Part shown: positions 31,989 to 39,809 of the stretch, piece after piece
How the letters are laid out: every line of letters starts with the position of its first letter
Numbering within the stretch: the first letter of the stretch is position 1
Source: Syntrophales bacterium
GTDB taxonomy: Bacteria > Desulfobacterota > Syntrophia > Syntrophales > UBA5619
Direction: 5' to 3'
DNA: 64,000 nucleotides
Assembly: GCA_023229765.1 (NCBI GenBank)
Contig: JALNYO010000002.1
Coordinates: 124,001-188,000 of the forward strand
Translations under genes and position numbers: made by a program
The notes under the pieces: model-generated
What the model saw: the letters and a program-made list of their open reading frames with translations, nothing else
Databases searched by the model: none
What the model was told of the DNA's origin: nothing

Positions 31989-33656
31989 ATGAAAAAGTTC
32001 ATGAGAGTATTTATCACCGCCGCAGTATTGATTGCCTTCGCTCTTCCCATCCCCGCAATGGCGGCCGATCAGAATGAGCTGCAAAATAAGATCGAGCAGC
32101 TTTCACGGGAACTGGAAGCGCTGAAATTGCAGGTCAAAGAAAGCGTCGCGAAAACAAAAGAAATAGATACCGTCAAACAGCAGGTCAAGAAGAACGAAGA
32201 AAAATCGTTAAGTCACTGGTTGAACGTCAGCGGCGATTACCGCTTCCGCTACGACAATCTCCGTGGGCAGGTGGCGCCCTATGCCGACGGCATGACCGTA
32301 TTCGGCAATGCCGGGGCGCTGATCGCCGCGATGAACGCGGGTACGATCGCGCCTATGGCCCAGCCGGCGCTGTTCGGCGCGGCAATCAACGGCGGGGCAG
32401 TTGGCCCTCTTACTCTGCCGACGGCGATGCGGAATGCCTATGACGTCAAGAATGACTCCCTCTATACAAATCGTTTCGGTCTCAACCTGAAGGCTAAGGC
32501 AACGGAGGATGTCTCCGTCACCGCCCGTCTGCTCATGTATAAAACGGCGGGGGGGCAGGATGACGATGCGCTCCGTTCCGGGAACACTGCCTATTCGTTT
32601 GATCGGGCCGGCCTTTTTGACGGCACTATCGGCCATGTCCCCAGTGACAACAAGCTTGCCGTGGATCGTGTCTATGCCACCTGGAACAACATCGCCGATC
32701 AGCCCATTTGGTTTTCCATTGGCAGACGTCCCTCTACCGGCGGAGTTCCCAGCCACCTGAAGGAAAACAAGCCGGCGCCGGGCAATTCAGGTGTTCCGGC
32801 ATTGCTTGTGGACTATGCCTTTGACGGCGTAACCCTTGGATATGCCCCTGATATCGATTCGCTTCCCGGCGCCTACCTGAAATTATGCTATGGTCGAGGA
32901 TTCCAGAACGATATCGAAAATGCGGATACCGGCAACGGCCTGAAAAATACCGACATGATTGGACTTAATATCGTTCCCTACGAAACCGATCGTCTCCGCG
33001 CGGAATTGCAGTATAATAAGGGGATGAATATCTTCGATGCCCCGCAGATGTTGTCCGGTCCCTACAACATGCTGGCGCCCGCCACCAATCTGGGCGACAT
33101 TGACTGGTACGGAATGGACTTCCTCGGGATGGTTAAAAAAGTGGGAATCGGCAATCTGAACTGGTTTGCCAACGGCGCCATCAGCCGGACAAGTCCCAAT
33201 GGCAATACCCTTAAGTTCAACGGTCTGGATACCGGTTACGGGCTCCTCTACAGCGGCTTGCCGGAAAACAAAACCGGCTGGGCTGTCTATGCGGGCATCA
33301 GATATGACATTCCCACCACCGGCACCAAGATCGGCCTTGAGTATAACCACGGCTCCGAGGACTGGATCACCTTTACCCCGGCCGCCGACGACATGTGGAC
33401 AAGCAAGCTGGGAGTCCGCGGCAGCGTGTACGAAGTCTATGTCATCCAGGAGTTGAAACTGAAGCCTATTTCTTCGTGGCTGAGCAAGACGTTCTTCCGC
33501 ATTGGCTATCAGTACTATAATTTCGATTACACCGGAAGCAACAGTTGGCTTGGCGCGCCGATAAAGATAGGCGATCTGAACAACATGACGCCGCAACTGA
33601 CCGCTCCGCTGAAGAATGCCCAGGATCTCTACTTAACGTTTGAAGTTCATTTTTAG
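31989..33656 (+). CDS. DUF3373-type outer-membrane porin
   Basis: 555 residues. A signal peptide (MRVFITAAVLIAFALPIPAMA) is followed by a coiled coil (ELQNKIEQLSRELEALKLQVKES), then HWLNVSGDYRFRYDNLRG, a long beta-barrel with alternating aromatic strands, and a terminal LYLTFEVHF whose last Phe is the outer-membrane sorting signal. The domain order, including YDVKNDSLYTNRFGLNLKAKATEDV, matches porin-like proteins found next to multiheme cytochromes in deltaproteobacteria. Here a small periplasmic protein and an octaheme cytochrome follow, so it may form part of an electron-transfer module or simply be a porin. Confidence 0.85.
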   Translation: MKKFMRVFITAAVLIAFALPIPAMAADQNELQNKIEQLSRELEALKLQVKESVAKTKEIDTVKQQVKKNEEKSLSHWLNVSGDYRFRYDNLRGQVAPYADGMTVFGNAGALIAAMNAGTIAPMAQPALFGAAINGGAVGPLTLPTAMRNAYDVKNDSLYTNRFGLNLKAKATEDVSVTARLLMYKTAGGQDDDALRSGNTAYSFDRAGLFDGTIGHVPSDNKLAVDRVYATWNNIADQPIWFSIGRRPSTGGVPSHLKENKPAPGNSGVPALLVDYAFDGVTLGYAPDIDSLPGAYLKLCYGRGFQNDIENADTGNGLKNTDMIGLNIVPYETDRLRAELQYNKGMNIFDAPQMLSGPYNMLAPATNLGDIDWYGMDFLGMVKKVGIGNLNWFANGAISRTSPNGNTLKFNGLDTGYGLLYSGLPENKTGWAVYAGIRYDIPTTGTKIGLEYNHGSEDWITFTPAADDMWTSKLGVRGSVYEVYVIQELKLKPISSWLSKTFFRIGYQYYNFDYTGSNSWLGAPIKIGDLNNMTPQLTAPLKNAQDLYLTFEVHF

Positions 33657-33670
33657 TTAGCATCTTTGCC

Positions 33671-33705
33671 TGATCAGGACGGGGGCGGCGCCACCGTCCT
33701 GATCA
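33671..33705 (+). terminator. Hairpin after the porin gene
   Basis: TGATCAGGAC and GTCCTGATCA arms (10 bp) with an inner GCG/CGC pairing, followed by AAAATG. There is no T-run on the plus strand. Confidence 0.65.
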
Positions 33706-33766
33706 AAATGTAAAAAGGGGCACGCAGGCGCCATACAAACGTTTTCTATAAATAAGTCTGCGATTT

Positions 33767-33787
33767 ATGAACATTAAACTTTGTTTT
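33767..33787 (-). repeat. Single 21-bp repeat unit
   Basis: On the minus strand it matches the 21-bp unit of 18962-18982 at 19 of 21 positions (shared core AGTTTAATGTTCA). It lies just before the ribosome site of the small periplasmic protein gene. Confidence 0.7.
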
Positions 33788-33813
33788 CTGAAAGATAAAA
33801 AAGGAGAAATGAT

Positions 33814-34140
33814 ATGAAACAAAAAGGATTTATTGTTTTATTAGCGGTCGCTTTAACGCTCTTGGCAGTTTCGCTGGCCGGGATCGCCGCTGCCGCCGAG
33901 CTGAAAATGGTCGGGGTGATAACCAAAATCGAGCTGGCCGACAAGGACGCAAAAACGGCAACGGCGACGCTCAAGGACAACAAGACGGAGCAGAGTGTTG
34001 TTATTGTTATCAATGACGAGCTTACCCTCGACAAGCTCAAGGATCATCGCATCGTTGAGGGCGATGAAATCCGGTGCAAGTATGAAGTTATCGATGGCAA
34101 GAATGTAACCACGTATTTCCGGAAAACGGCTGGATGCTGA
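33814..34140 (+). CDS. Small secreted protein of unknown function beside the cytochrome
   Basis: 108 residues. A clear signal peptide (FIVLLAVALTLLAVSLAGIAAAA) precedes a compact beta domain (LKMVGVITKIELADKDAKTATATLKD, VVIVINDELTLDKLKDHRIVEGDEIRCKYEVIDGKN), resembling small OB-like fold proteins of Geobacter-like cells. A single Cys ends the chain. AAGGAG lies seven bases before the ATG. The cytochrome gene follows after 64 bases, so it is probably a periplasmic partner. Confidence 0.75.
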   Translation: MKQKGFIVLLAVALTLLAVSLAGIAAAAELKMVGVITKIELADKDAKTATATLKDNKTEQSVVIVINDELTLDKLKDHRIVEGDEIRCKYEVIDGKNVTTYFRKTAGC

Positions 34141-34204
34141 TTGGGAGGCTGCTGCCGGTAAAGCGGCGTCCCCCGTTTGAACAGATTGAAAGAGAGATGA
34201 TCCG

Positions 34205-35572
34205 ATGAAAAGCAATAAAGTTATGGCTGCCCTCTTGCTGGGGGCGTTGGTGGCTTCGCCGGCTTTTGCCAAGGAGCACCCCGGCAAGGAGTTTATCGAG
34301 CAAAACGGATACAAGGGGCCGGTTACCTGTGAGGAGTGCCATCCCGGCAAGGCAAAGGAATTCCTCTCCACCGTGCACTGGAAACACGCTTCACGTGTCA
34401 CCAATGTCGAGGGGATCGATCCGAAGAAGGAATACGGAATGAAGAACCGTATTTACACGATGTGCAACGGCAATGACATCGTCAACAATCTGAAGGAAAT
34501 ACCGGTAAGTCCGCAAACCGGCAAGACAAAAATCACCGGCTGCAACGCCTGTCATCCCGGCAATCACTTAAGCGATGTGGGAAGCGTCGGCAGCGAAGCG
34601 GAAAGCGCAGTTGACTGTCTGATCTGCCACTCCAGCAGCTACGATTTTACCAAGCGCAAACCTTTTAAGGATGCGCAGGGCCTGGTGGTGATGGGACAGG
34701 ACCGGAGCGTCAAGGCCGCGGCATCCGTCGGCAAGCCGGCAGTCAAAAACTGCATGGTCTGTCATGAATCGGCCGGCGGCGGAGTATTGGTGAAACGAGG
34801 GTTTTCTTATACAAAAGAAAACGACGTGCATGCGGCCAAGGGAATGGTTTGCGTCGATTGCCACAAGGCGGCCAACCACAAGATTCCCACCGGTTTTGAT
34901 CCGAACAACTGGGCGAGCGACGGAGTGAGGGTCGCCTGCAGTGATTGTCATGGAGAGAACCCCCATAAGGAGCAGGCCTATAACCGCCATACCGCGAAGA
35001 TAGCCTGTCAAACCTGCCATATCCCCAGAAACGGCGGCGCCATTGCGAAGGATTTTACCAAATGGGAGCAGCTTGCGGACAAATTTTACGAACCGGCCAC
35101 CATCCAGGGCGACGTCAGGGCCACCATCCCGGTGTATGCCTGGTATAACCTGCAGGTGAAAAACAGCCCGGAGTTTATCGGCCCGAAGGGGAGCCGGAAG
35201 GACAAAAAGAGCAAAATCTATCCGTTCAAGGTCTTCCAGGGAAAGGCCTTCTTCGATAAAAAAACGAAACAGCTGATGTCGATGGATTTTGCCCCGCCGA
35301 TGGCAACGGGCGACGCCCTGGCTGGCGTAGCTTCGGCGGCAAAGACTCTGGGAATTAAAAACTACGAGCCGACTCCCGGCTGGCAGACGCTCTATTTCGG
35401 GAGCAACCACCTTGTCACCAAAACCGGGGCGCTGACATGCACCAGTTGTCACGGAATCAGCGGGGTCCTTAATTTCAAGGCCCTCGGATACTCCGATAAG
35501 GAAATCTCCCGGCTGACCAGTCCCGAGATCTACCTCAAAAAGGTGCTCGAGAAACAGAAAGAGGACTGGTAG
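34205..35572 (+). CDS. Octaheme c-type cytochrome
   Basis: 455 residues, exported (MAALLLGALVASPAFA). Eight CxxCH heme sites are visible: CEECH (about 42), CNACH (113), CLICH (138), CMVCH (183), CVDCH (216), CSDCH (245), CQTCH (268) and CTSCH (412). The last is separated by 140 residues holding a large heme-free domain. The pattern is like octaheme tetrathionate reductase-type proteins, but the class is not certain, and no CxxCK active-site heme was found. It is the last gene of the porin cluster and probably carries electrons in the periplasm or to the surface. Confidence 0.88.
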   Translation: MKSNKVMAALLLGALVASPAFAKEHPGKEFIEQNGYKGPVTCEECHPGKAKEFLSTVHWKHASRVTNVEGIDPKKEYGMKNRIYTMCNGNDIVNNLKEIPVSPQTGKTKITGCNACHPGNHLSDVGSVGSEAESAVDCLICHSSSYDFTKRKPFKDAQGLVVMGQDRSVKAAASVGKPAVKNCMVCHESAGGGVLVKRGFSYTKENDVHAAKGMVCVDCHKAANHKIPTGFDPNNWASDGVRVACSDCHGENPHKEQAYNRHTAKIACQTCHIPRNGGAIAKDFTKWEQLADKFYEPATIQGDVRATIPVYAWYNLQVKNSPEFIGPKGSRKDKKSKIYPFKVFQGKAFFDKKTKQLMSMDFAPPMATGDALAGVASAAKTLGIKNYEPTPGWQTLYFGSNHLVTKTGALTCTSCHGISGVLNFKALGYSDKEISRLTSPEIYLKKVLEKQKEDW

Positions 35573-36193
35573 CTGAGAGGAGATATAATTAGTTGAATCT
35601 TCTCCGGAACGTCTTTCGGGGAAAGCCCTTTCTTTTCCAACTAAGGCTGGTTTTGTCATAGGCAAGGCCGGCCTTAGTCATCCTGAAGAACAGACGAATC
35701 AAAAGCTATTCCGAGCGAAAAATGTTTGGTTTTCGGATTTCATTGCCGATTTCTCAGTATTCATCTTTTGACATCCCAAAGGCAAGGCGATTGCAACGGA
35801 TAGATTGACAACAGCGGATGTTGAATGTTATGAGGCGCCCAATGCAGTTAAGAAGGCTGTGTTTTTAAGAACAGACATAGGGAAGGGCTGGGAATCGTAA
35901 ACGGCTTTGGCTTATTGCCAAGGGCCGGTACGCGAAGGCTTTTTCGACACTGCAGAGTTTCCTCCTTGCCTTAACGGCGTTGCTCGCCGTTGCCGGCGCA
36001 AAAGAGAATCCTTTGTCTTGTCCTCATCCCGATAATAGCAAGTAAGACGTCAGGCTTTGCGGATACGAACCGTCGGTTGCGGATAAACAGCCAGTTGTCG
36101 CTTTTTTCAGACTGCAGCGAGCGGCAGATTGGAAAAATTGCCGAATTTCAAGGGATAAAGCCTTGGGCGAGGAATGACAGGAGAAATGACAGA
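35573..36193. other. 621-base gap with a hairpin and no supported gene
   Basis: A strong hairpin lies at 35640-35679 (ACTAAGGC / GCCTTAGT arms with a GG/CC extension). A smaller one, AACGGCG / CGCCGTT, lies near 35971-35989. A signal-peptide-like frame (SFLLALTALLAVAGA) near 35955-36000 has no start codon or continuation and may be a relic. No known riboswitch was recognised before the substrate-binding gene. Confidence 0.5.
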
Positions 36194-37786
36194 ATGAAAT
36201 ATTGTTTCAGGATATCAGCTTTTATTACAATAGCCGCGTTGATAATGCTTGCCGGCATTCCGGCGCAGGGGGCATCCGGACAGAGGGAGTTGCGGATTGC
36301 CGACGGCACGGGAGACTGGGGGTATCCCAATCCGTTTGGACACTATCCGCGCGGCCCGGGATATATCCGAATGAGCTGGGTCTTCGATACGCTCGTCTGG
36401 AAGGACCAAAAGGGATACATCCCGGCCCTGGCTGATTCCTGGAAATACGATCCGGCCGCCATGACATTTACTTTTCACCTAAATCCCCGGGCGAAATGGC
36501 ACGACGGCAAGCAGGTGACGGCGGAGGATGTTGTCTTTACGATCGGATATTACCGGAAGCACCCCTACCGCTTTATCAAAACGACGGGGATCGGCGCTGT
36601 TTCGGCAAAGGGCGCTCGCACCGTTCTGATAAAATTAGCGAAGCCCTATGCCCCGTTTTTGTCCGATATCGGCGGAACCATGCCGATACTGCCGAAACAT
36701 GTCTGGGAGTCGGTGGCCGATCCGGAGAAATACCTCGACCCCAAGGCGTTCATTGGCAGCGGGCCCTACCAGTTTCGCGATTTTGACAAGACTGGGGGGA
36801 GCTATCTCTACGAAGCATTCCCAGACTATTATCAAGGACCTCCACAGGTGGAGAGGCTGATTTACGTTCGCTCCGGCAAACCGCTGATTTCGCTGACAAC
36901 CGGGGAAGCGGATCTCGCCAATATCCAGCCGGAGATGGGTGAGTCTCTGGTTAAAAAAGGGGTGAAGGTTATCAGCGACGAGCGCGGCTGGGTAAAAAAA
37001 CTCCTGATCAACCACCACAAAAAGCCTTTGAGCGATAAGCGGTTCCGTCAGGCGCTGGCGTATCTGATCGACCAGAAGGAAATCGTTGAACAGGGACACC
37101 GGGGATTTGCCACCCTGGCTTCTTACGGGCTGCTTTCGATCGATCACGATATGTACAACCCCGGCACGCCGACGTATCTGTACGATTTGCAAAAGGCGTC
37201 CCGGCTGATTGAAGCCCTTGGTTTCAAAAGGGGCAAGGATGGCTTTTTTCAGAAAGACGGGAAAAAGCTGAAGCTTGCCCTGCTTTCCTCGAATATCGCC
37301 GCGGGGGGAGAAAGCGTTGCCGACCGGGATGGCGAGATCATTAAACGGCAGCTTGAAAAAGGGGGAATTGCCGTCGAACTGGTGAATATGGAGCAGGCGA
37401 CGACGGACGGCCGCATCAAAAAATGGGATTTTGAGCTGGCCATTTCCGGGCATGGCGGGATTTCCGGCGATCCGGTGATATTGAACGAGATGATCTCCTC
37501 CGTCTATGGAGGCGGTTCCGTCACGAGCGCCCGTTACGATGACAATGCCGCCTTGAACAAACTTCTGGAAAAATCACTGGTCGAGATGGACCAAGTCAAA
37601 AGGAAGGAAATAGTATATCAGATTCAGAAGATATATGCGCAGGAGCTGCCGGCGATCCCCCTTTACTACCCACAGACAAAAGCGGCTTACAACCCTCGCA
37701 AAGGCGTGGACTGGTTTTACACGAAAGGCGGCATTGCCAAGGGGATTCCGCTTCCGCAAAACAAGTTGTCGTTGATCAAACGTTAG
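36194..37786 (+). CDS. Peptide/nickel-type ABC transporter substrate-binding protein
   Basis: 530 residues, exported (ISAFITIAALIMLAGIPAQGA). It is a SBP family 5 protein: ELRIADGTGDWGYPNPF, DTLVWKDQKGYIPALADSWKYD, FHLNPRAKWHDGKQVTAEDVVFT, and NHHKKPLSDKRFRQALAYLID, the usual family signature. Such proteins bind oligopeptides, dipeptides or Ni chelates. The His-rich ATPase downstream suggests metal (nickel) uptake, but this is inferred. AGGAG lies upstream of the ATG. A MITE-like element, four bases after the stop, separates it from its permeases. Confidence 0.9.
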   Translation: MKYCFRISAFITIAALIMLAGIPAQGASGQRELRIADGTGDWGYPNPFGHYPRGPGYIRMSWVFDTLVWKDQKGYIPALADSWKYDPAAMTFTFHLNPRAKWHDGKQVTAEDVVFTIGYYRKHPYRFIKTTGIGAVSAKGARTVLIKLAKPYAPFLSDIGGTMPILPKHVWESVADPEKYLDPKAFIGSGPYQFRDFDKTGGSYLYEAFPDYYQGPPQVERLIYVRSGKPLISLTTGEADLANIQPEMGESLVKKGVKVISDERGWVKKLLINHHKKPLSDKRFRQALAYLIDQKEIVEQGHRGFATLASYGLLSIDHDMYNPGTPTYLYDLQKASRLIEALGFKRGKDGFFQKDGKKLKLALLSSNIAAGGESVADRDGEIIKRQLEKGGIAVELVNMEQATTDGRIKKWDFELAISGHGGISGDPVILNEMISSVYGGGSVTSARYDDNAALNKLLEKSLVEMDQVKRKEIVYQIQKIYAQELPAIPLYYPQTKAAYNPRKGVDWFYTKGGIAKGIPLPQNKLSLIKR

Positions 37787-37789
37787 GAT

Positions 37790-37973
37790 TAAGGGCCTGT
37801 CCACAAATAACTTGGACAAGATTGCGCTCAGATTTGGGTTAGATTTGGTTGCGGCGATTGAACAAAACCGCAGACGTAGCAGCGCTACGGTGAGGATTTT
37901 GTGATTGAGCCACAGCCAAAGATGGCCCAAAGATGAGATGCAAGATGTTCAGGTTATTTGTGGACAGGCACTA
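37790..37973 (+). mobile_element. MITE-like 184-bp element, copy 2, inside the ABC operon
   Basis: Inverted relative to 29537-29720 and 97% identical (six differences). Its terminal inverted repeats share GCCTGTCCACAARTAACYTG. It lies between the substrate-binding gene and the first permease, leaving 17 bases before the permease start, where only a weak AGG ribosome site remains. Confidence 0.88.
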
Positions 37974-37990
37974 AGGTGTCAGGCGCAAGG

Positions 37991-38980
37991 ATGTTAATAA
38001 AAAACAATTCCCACAAGTTATTATCGGGGAGGTTCCGGGGCCGGGCAGTGGCGTATCTGCTCGCCGTTTTACTTCTGGTATTGATGAGTTACTATCTTCC
38101 CCGACTTCTGCCCGGAGACTTTGTGACGGCGATGTACTCCGGCTCGCCGGTTACTCTGACCGGAGAACAGGAAGCGGAACTGAGGGCGCATTATGCAGCC
38201 GGCGACTCTCTGGGACACTATCTTGTCAACCTGTTTTTTCTCGACTGGGGTTTTTCATTTGCATTCTTGACGCCCGTTTCCAGCCTGATCCTGGCCGCGC
38301 TTCCCTGGACGTTGTTTCTGGTCGGCGGGGCCCACCTCCTTTCGACGCTACTCGGATTTATTGCCGGCGTGGAGGCGGCCTGGCGACGGGGCGCCGTGGA
38401 AAAGGGTTTGGTGGCGGTCATGACTTTTCTGGAGGGAATACCGGAAATGGGAACAGGGGTGCTTCTTCTGCTGCTGTTTTCCCTCTATCTGGGGTGGTTC
38501 CCGGCGGCGGGCGGGGAAACCGCATACGCCGGGTATAGCCTGCCGCGCTGGTGCCTCGATGTTCTCCACCATACGGCGCTCCCTTTTATTACGCTCGTCG
38601 GGGCCTATCTGCCGGGCAGTTTTTTGCTGGCGCGGGGCGGCATGGTTGTCGTGCTGCATTCCCCGTTTATAAAAACAGCACGAGCCAAGGGGCTTCCACC
38701 GCTCCGGGTGCGGTATGGCCACGCGGCCCGCAATGCGCTGCTACCGGTTGTGACGCGCTTCGGACTGCGGTTTGCGTTCATGCTTACCGGGGCGCTTGTC
38801 GTCGAGTCCATATATTCCTATCCCGGTTTGGGGACGCTCCTGTTCAAAGCGATCTCGTTGCGCGACCTGCCGACGATCAGGGCGATCGTTTTGTTTTCTT
38901 CACTGCTGGTTCTTGTGATCAACATGGCGCTGGAGGTGCTGTACGAAAGGCTTGATCCGCGGGTGCAACATGAATTGTAG
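37991..38980 (+). CDS. ABC transporter permease (DppB/NikB type)
   Basis: 329 residues, inner membrane. It has a first helix (AVAYLLAVLLLVLMSYYLPRLLPGDFVT), then the family loop SPVTLTGEQEAELRAHY, and a five-helix core ending with the EAA loop (ARAKGLPPLRVRYGHAARNALLP) and a C-terminal LEVLYERLDPRVQ. The ATG at 37991 comes just beyond the MITE and has an AGG ribosome site seven bases before; a start further upstream would lie in the element. The next permease gene overlaps its end by 11 bases. Confidence 0.88.
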   Translation: MLIKNNSHKLLSGRFRGRAVAYLLAVLLLVLMSYYLPRLLPGDFVTAMYSGSPVTLTGEQEAELRAHYAAGDSLGHYLVNLFFLDWGFSFAFLTPVSSLILAALPWTLFLVGGAHLLSTLLGFIAGVEAAWRRGAVEKGLVAVMTFLEGIPEMGTGVLLLLLFSLYLGWFPAAGGETAYAGYSLPRWCLDVLHHTALPFITLVGAYLPGSFLLARGGMVVVLHSPFIKTARAKGLPPLRVRYGHAARNALLPVVTRFGLRFAFMLTGALVVESIYSYPGLGTLLFKAISLRDLPTIRAIVLFSSLLVLVINMALEVLYERLDPRVQHEL

Positions 38981-39806
38981 CCTTTTGCGGAGATTATTGA
39001 AGGATGGCTGGTTCCTGTTCGGAATCGCTTTGTCGCTGCTTTTGATGATGCTGCTCGCTGCGGGCGCCTGGGTTACTCCCTATGATCCTTACGACAACTC
39101 ATTCCAGCCGCTGCTTTCGCCCTCGGCAGCACACTGGCTTGGCGTCAACGACGGCGGAATGGATATCTTCTCCGAGTTGACGCTGGGCGTCAGAAATACC
39201 CTCTTTTTCAGTTTGCTGGCCGGATTGGGAGGCCTGGCGCTGGGGATTGCCGTCGGATTGACCTCCGCGTGGAAGGGCGGTTGGGCGGATCAGGCACTGA
39301 TGCGGTCGGCCGAGGCGCTGATGGCCATTCCCCCAGTCATGATCATGATTGTGACAGCGGCGTTTTTTCGTCCCTCTCCCGCGCTTCTTGCCTTCGTGCT
39401 TTCGCTGATTTCCTGGCCGACAACCGCGAAGGCGATTCGCGCGCAGGCGCTGGTCGTCAAAAGAAGCCTGCATGTGCGGGCTGCACGGGAGATGGGGGGG
39501 ACAGGACGTTATATAGTGACCAGGCATCTGCTGCCGGAGCTGTTTCCGCTGTATCTGGTCGGCTTTGTCGCCAAAATGCGGATGGCCGTTTTCATGGAGG
39601 CGTCGCTGGCGTTTCTGGGGCTCTTTGACCCCGGCCGTAAATCGCTCGGGATGATGATCCGTTACGCCCTGCAGTACTACTACCTCGATATCTGGTGGAA
39701 CTGGCTTTTGCCGCCGGTTATCTGTTTTACGCTGATTGTCATGAGCGTTACCTTTATAGCCATCGGCCTGGAGAAGCTTTTTGACCCGCGTCTGAAGGAA
39801 GTTTGA
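38970..39806 (+). CDS. ABC transporter permease (DppC/NikC type)
   Basis: 278 residues, inner membrane. It has an N-terminal helix (LFGIALSLLLMMLLAAGAWVTPYDPYD), then HWLGVNDGGMDIFSELTLGVRNTLFFSLLAGLGGLALG, and the EAA-loop region VRAAREMGGTGRYIVTRHLLPELFPLYLVGFVAKMRMAVFMEASLAFLGL of DppC/NikC permeases. It overlaps the upstream permease gene by 11 bases, so translation is coupled. The ATPase gene begins three bases after its stop. Confidence 0.9.
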   Translation: MNCSLLRRLLKDGWFLFGIALSLLLMMLLAAGAWVTPYDPYDNSFQPLLSPSAAHWLGVNDGGMDIFSELTLGVRNTLFFSLLAGLGGLALGIAVGLTSAWKGGWADQALMRSAEALMAIPPVMIMIVTAAFFRPSPALLAFVLSLISWPTTAKAIRAQALVVKRSLHVRAAREMGGTGRYIVTRHLLPELFPLYLVGFVAKMRMAVFMEASLAFLGLFDPGRKSLGMMIRYALQYYYLDIWWNWLLPPVICFTLIVMSVTFIAIGLEKLFDPRLKEV

Positions 39807-39809
39807 ACA

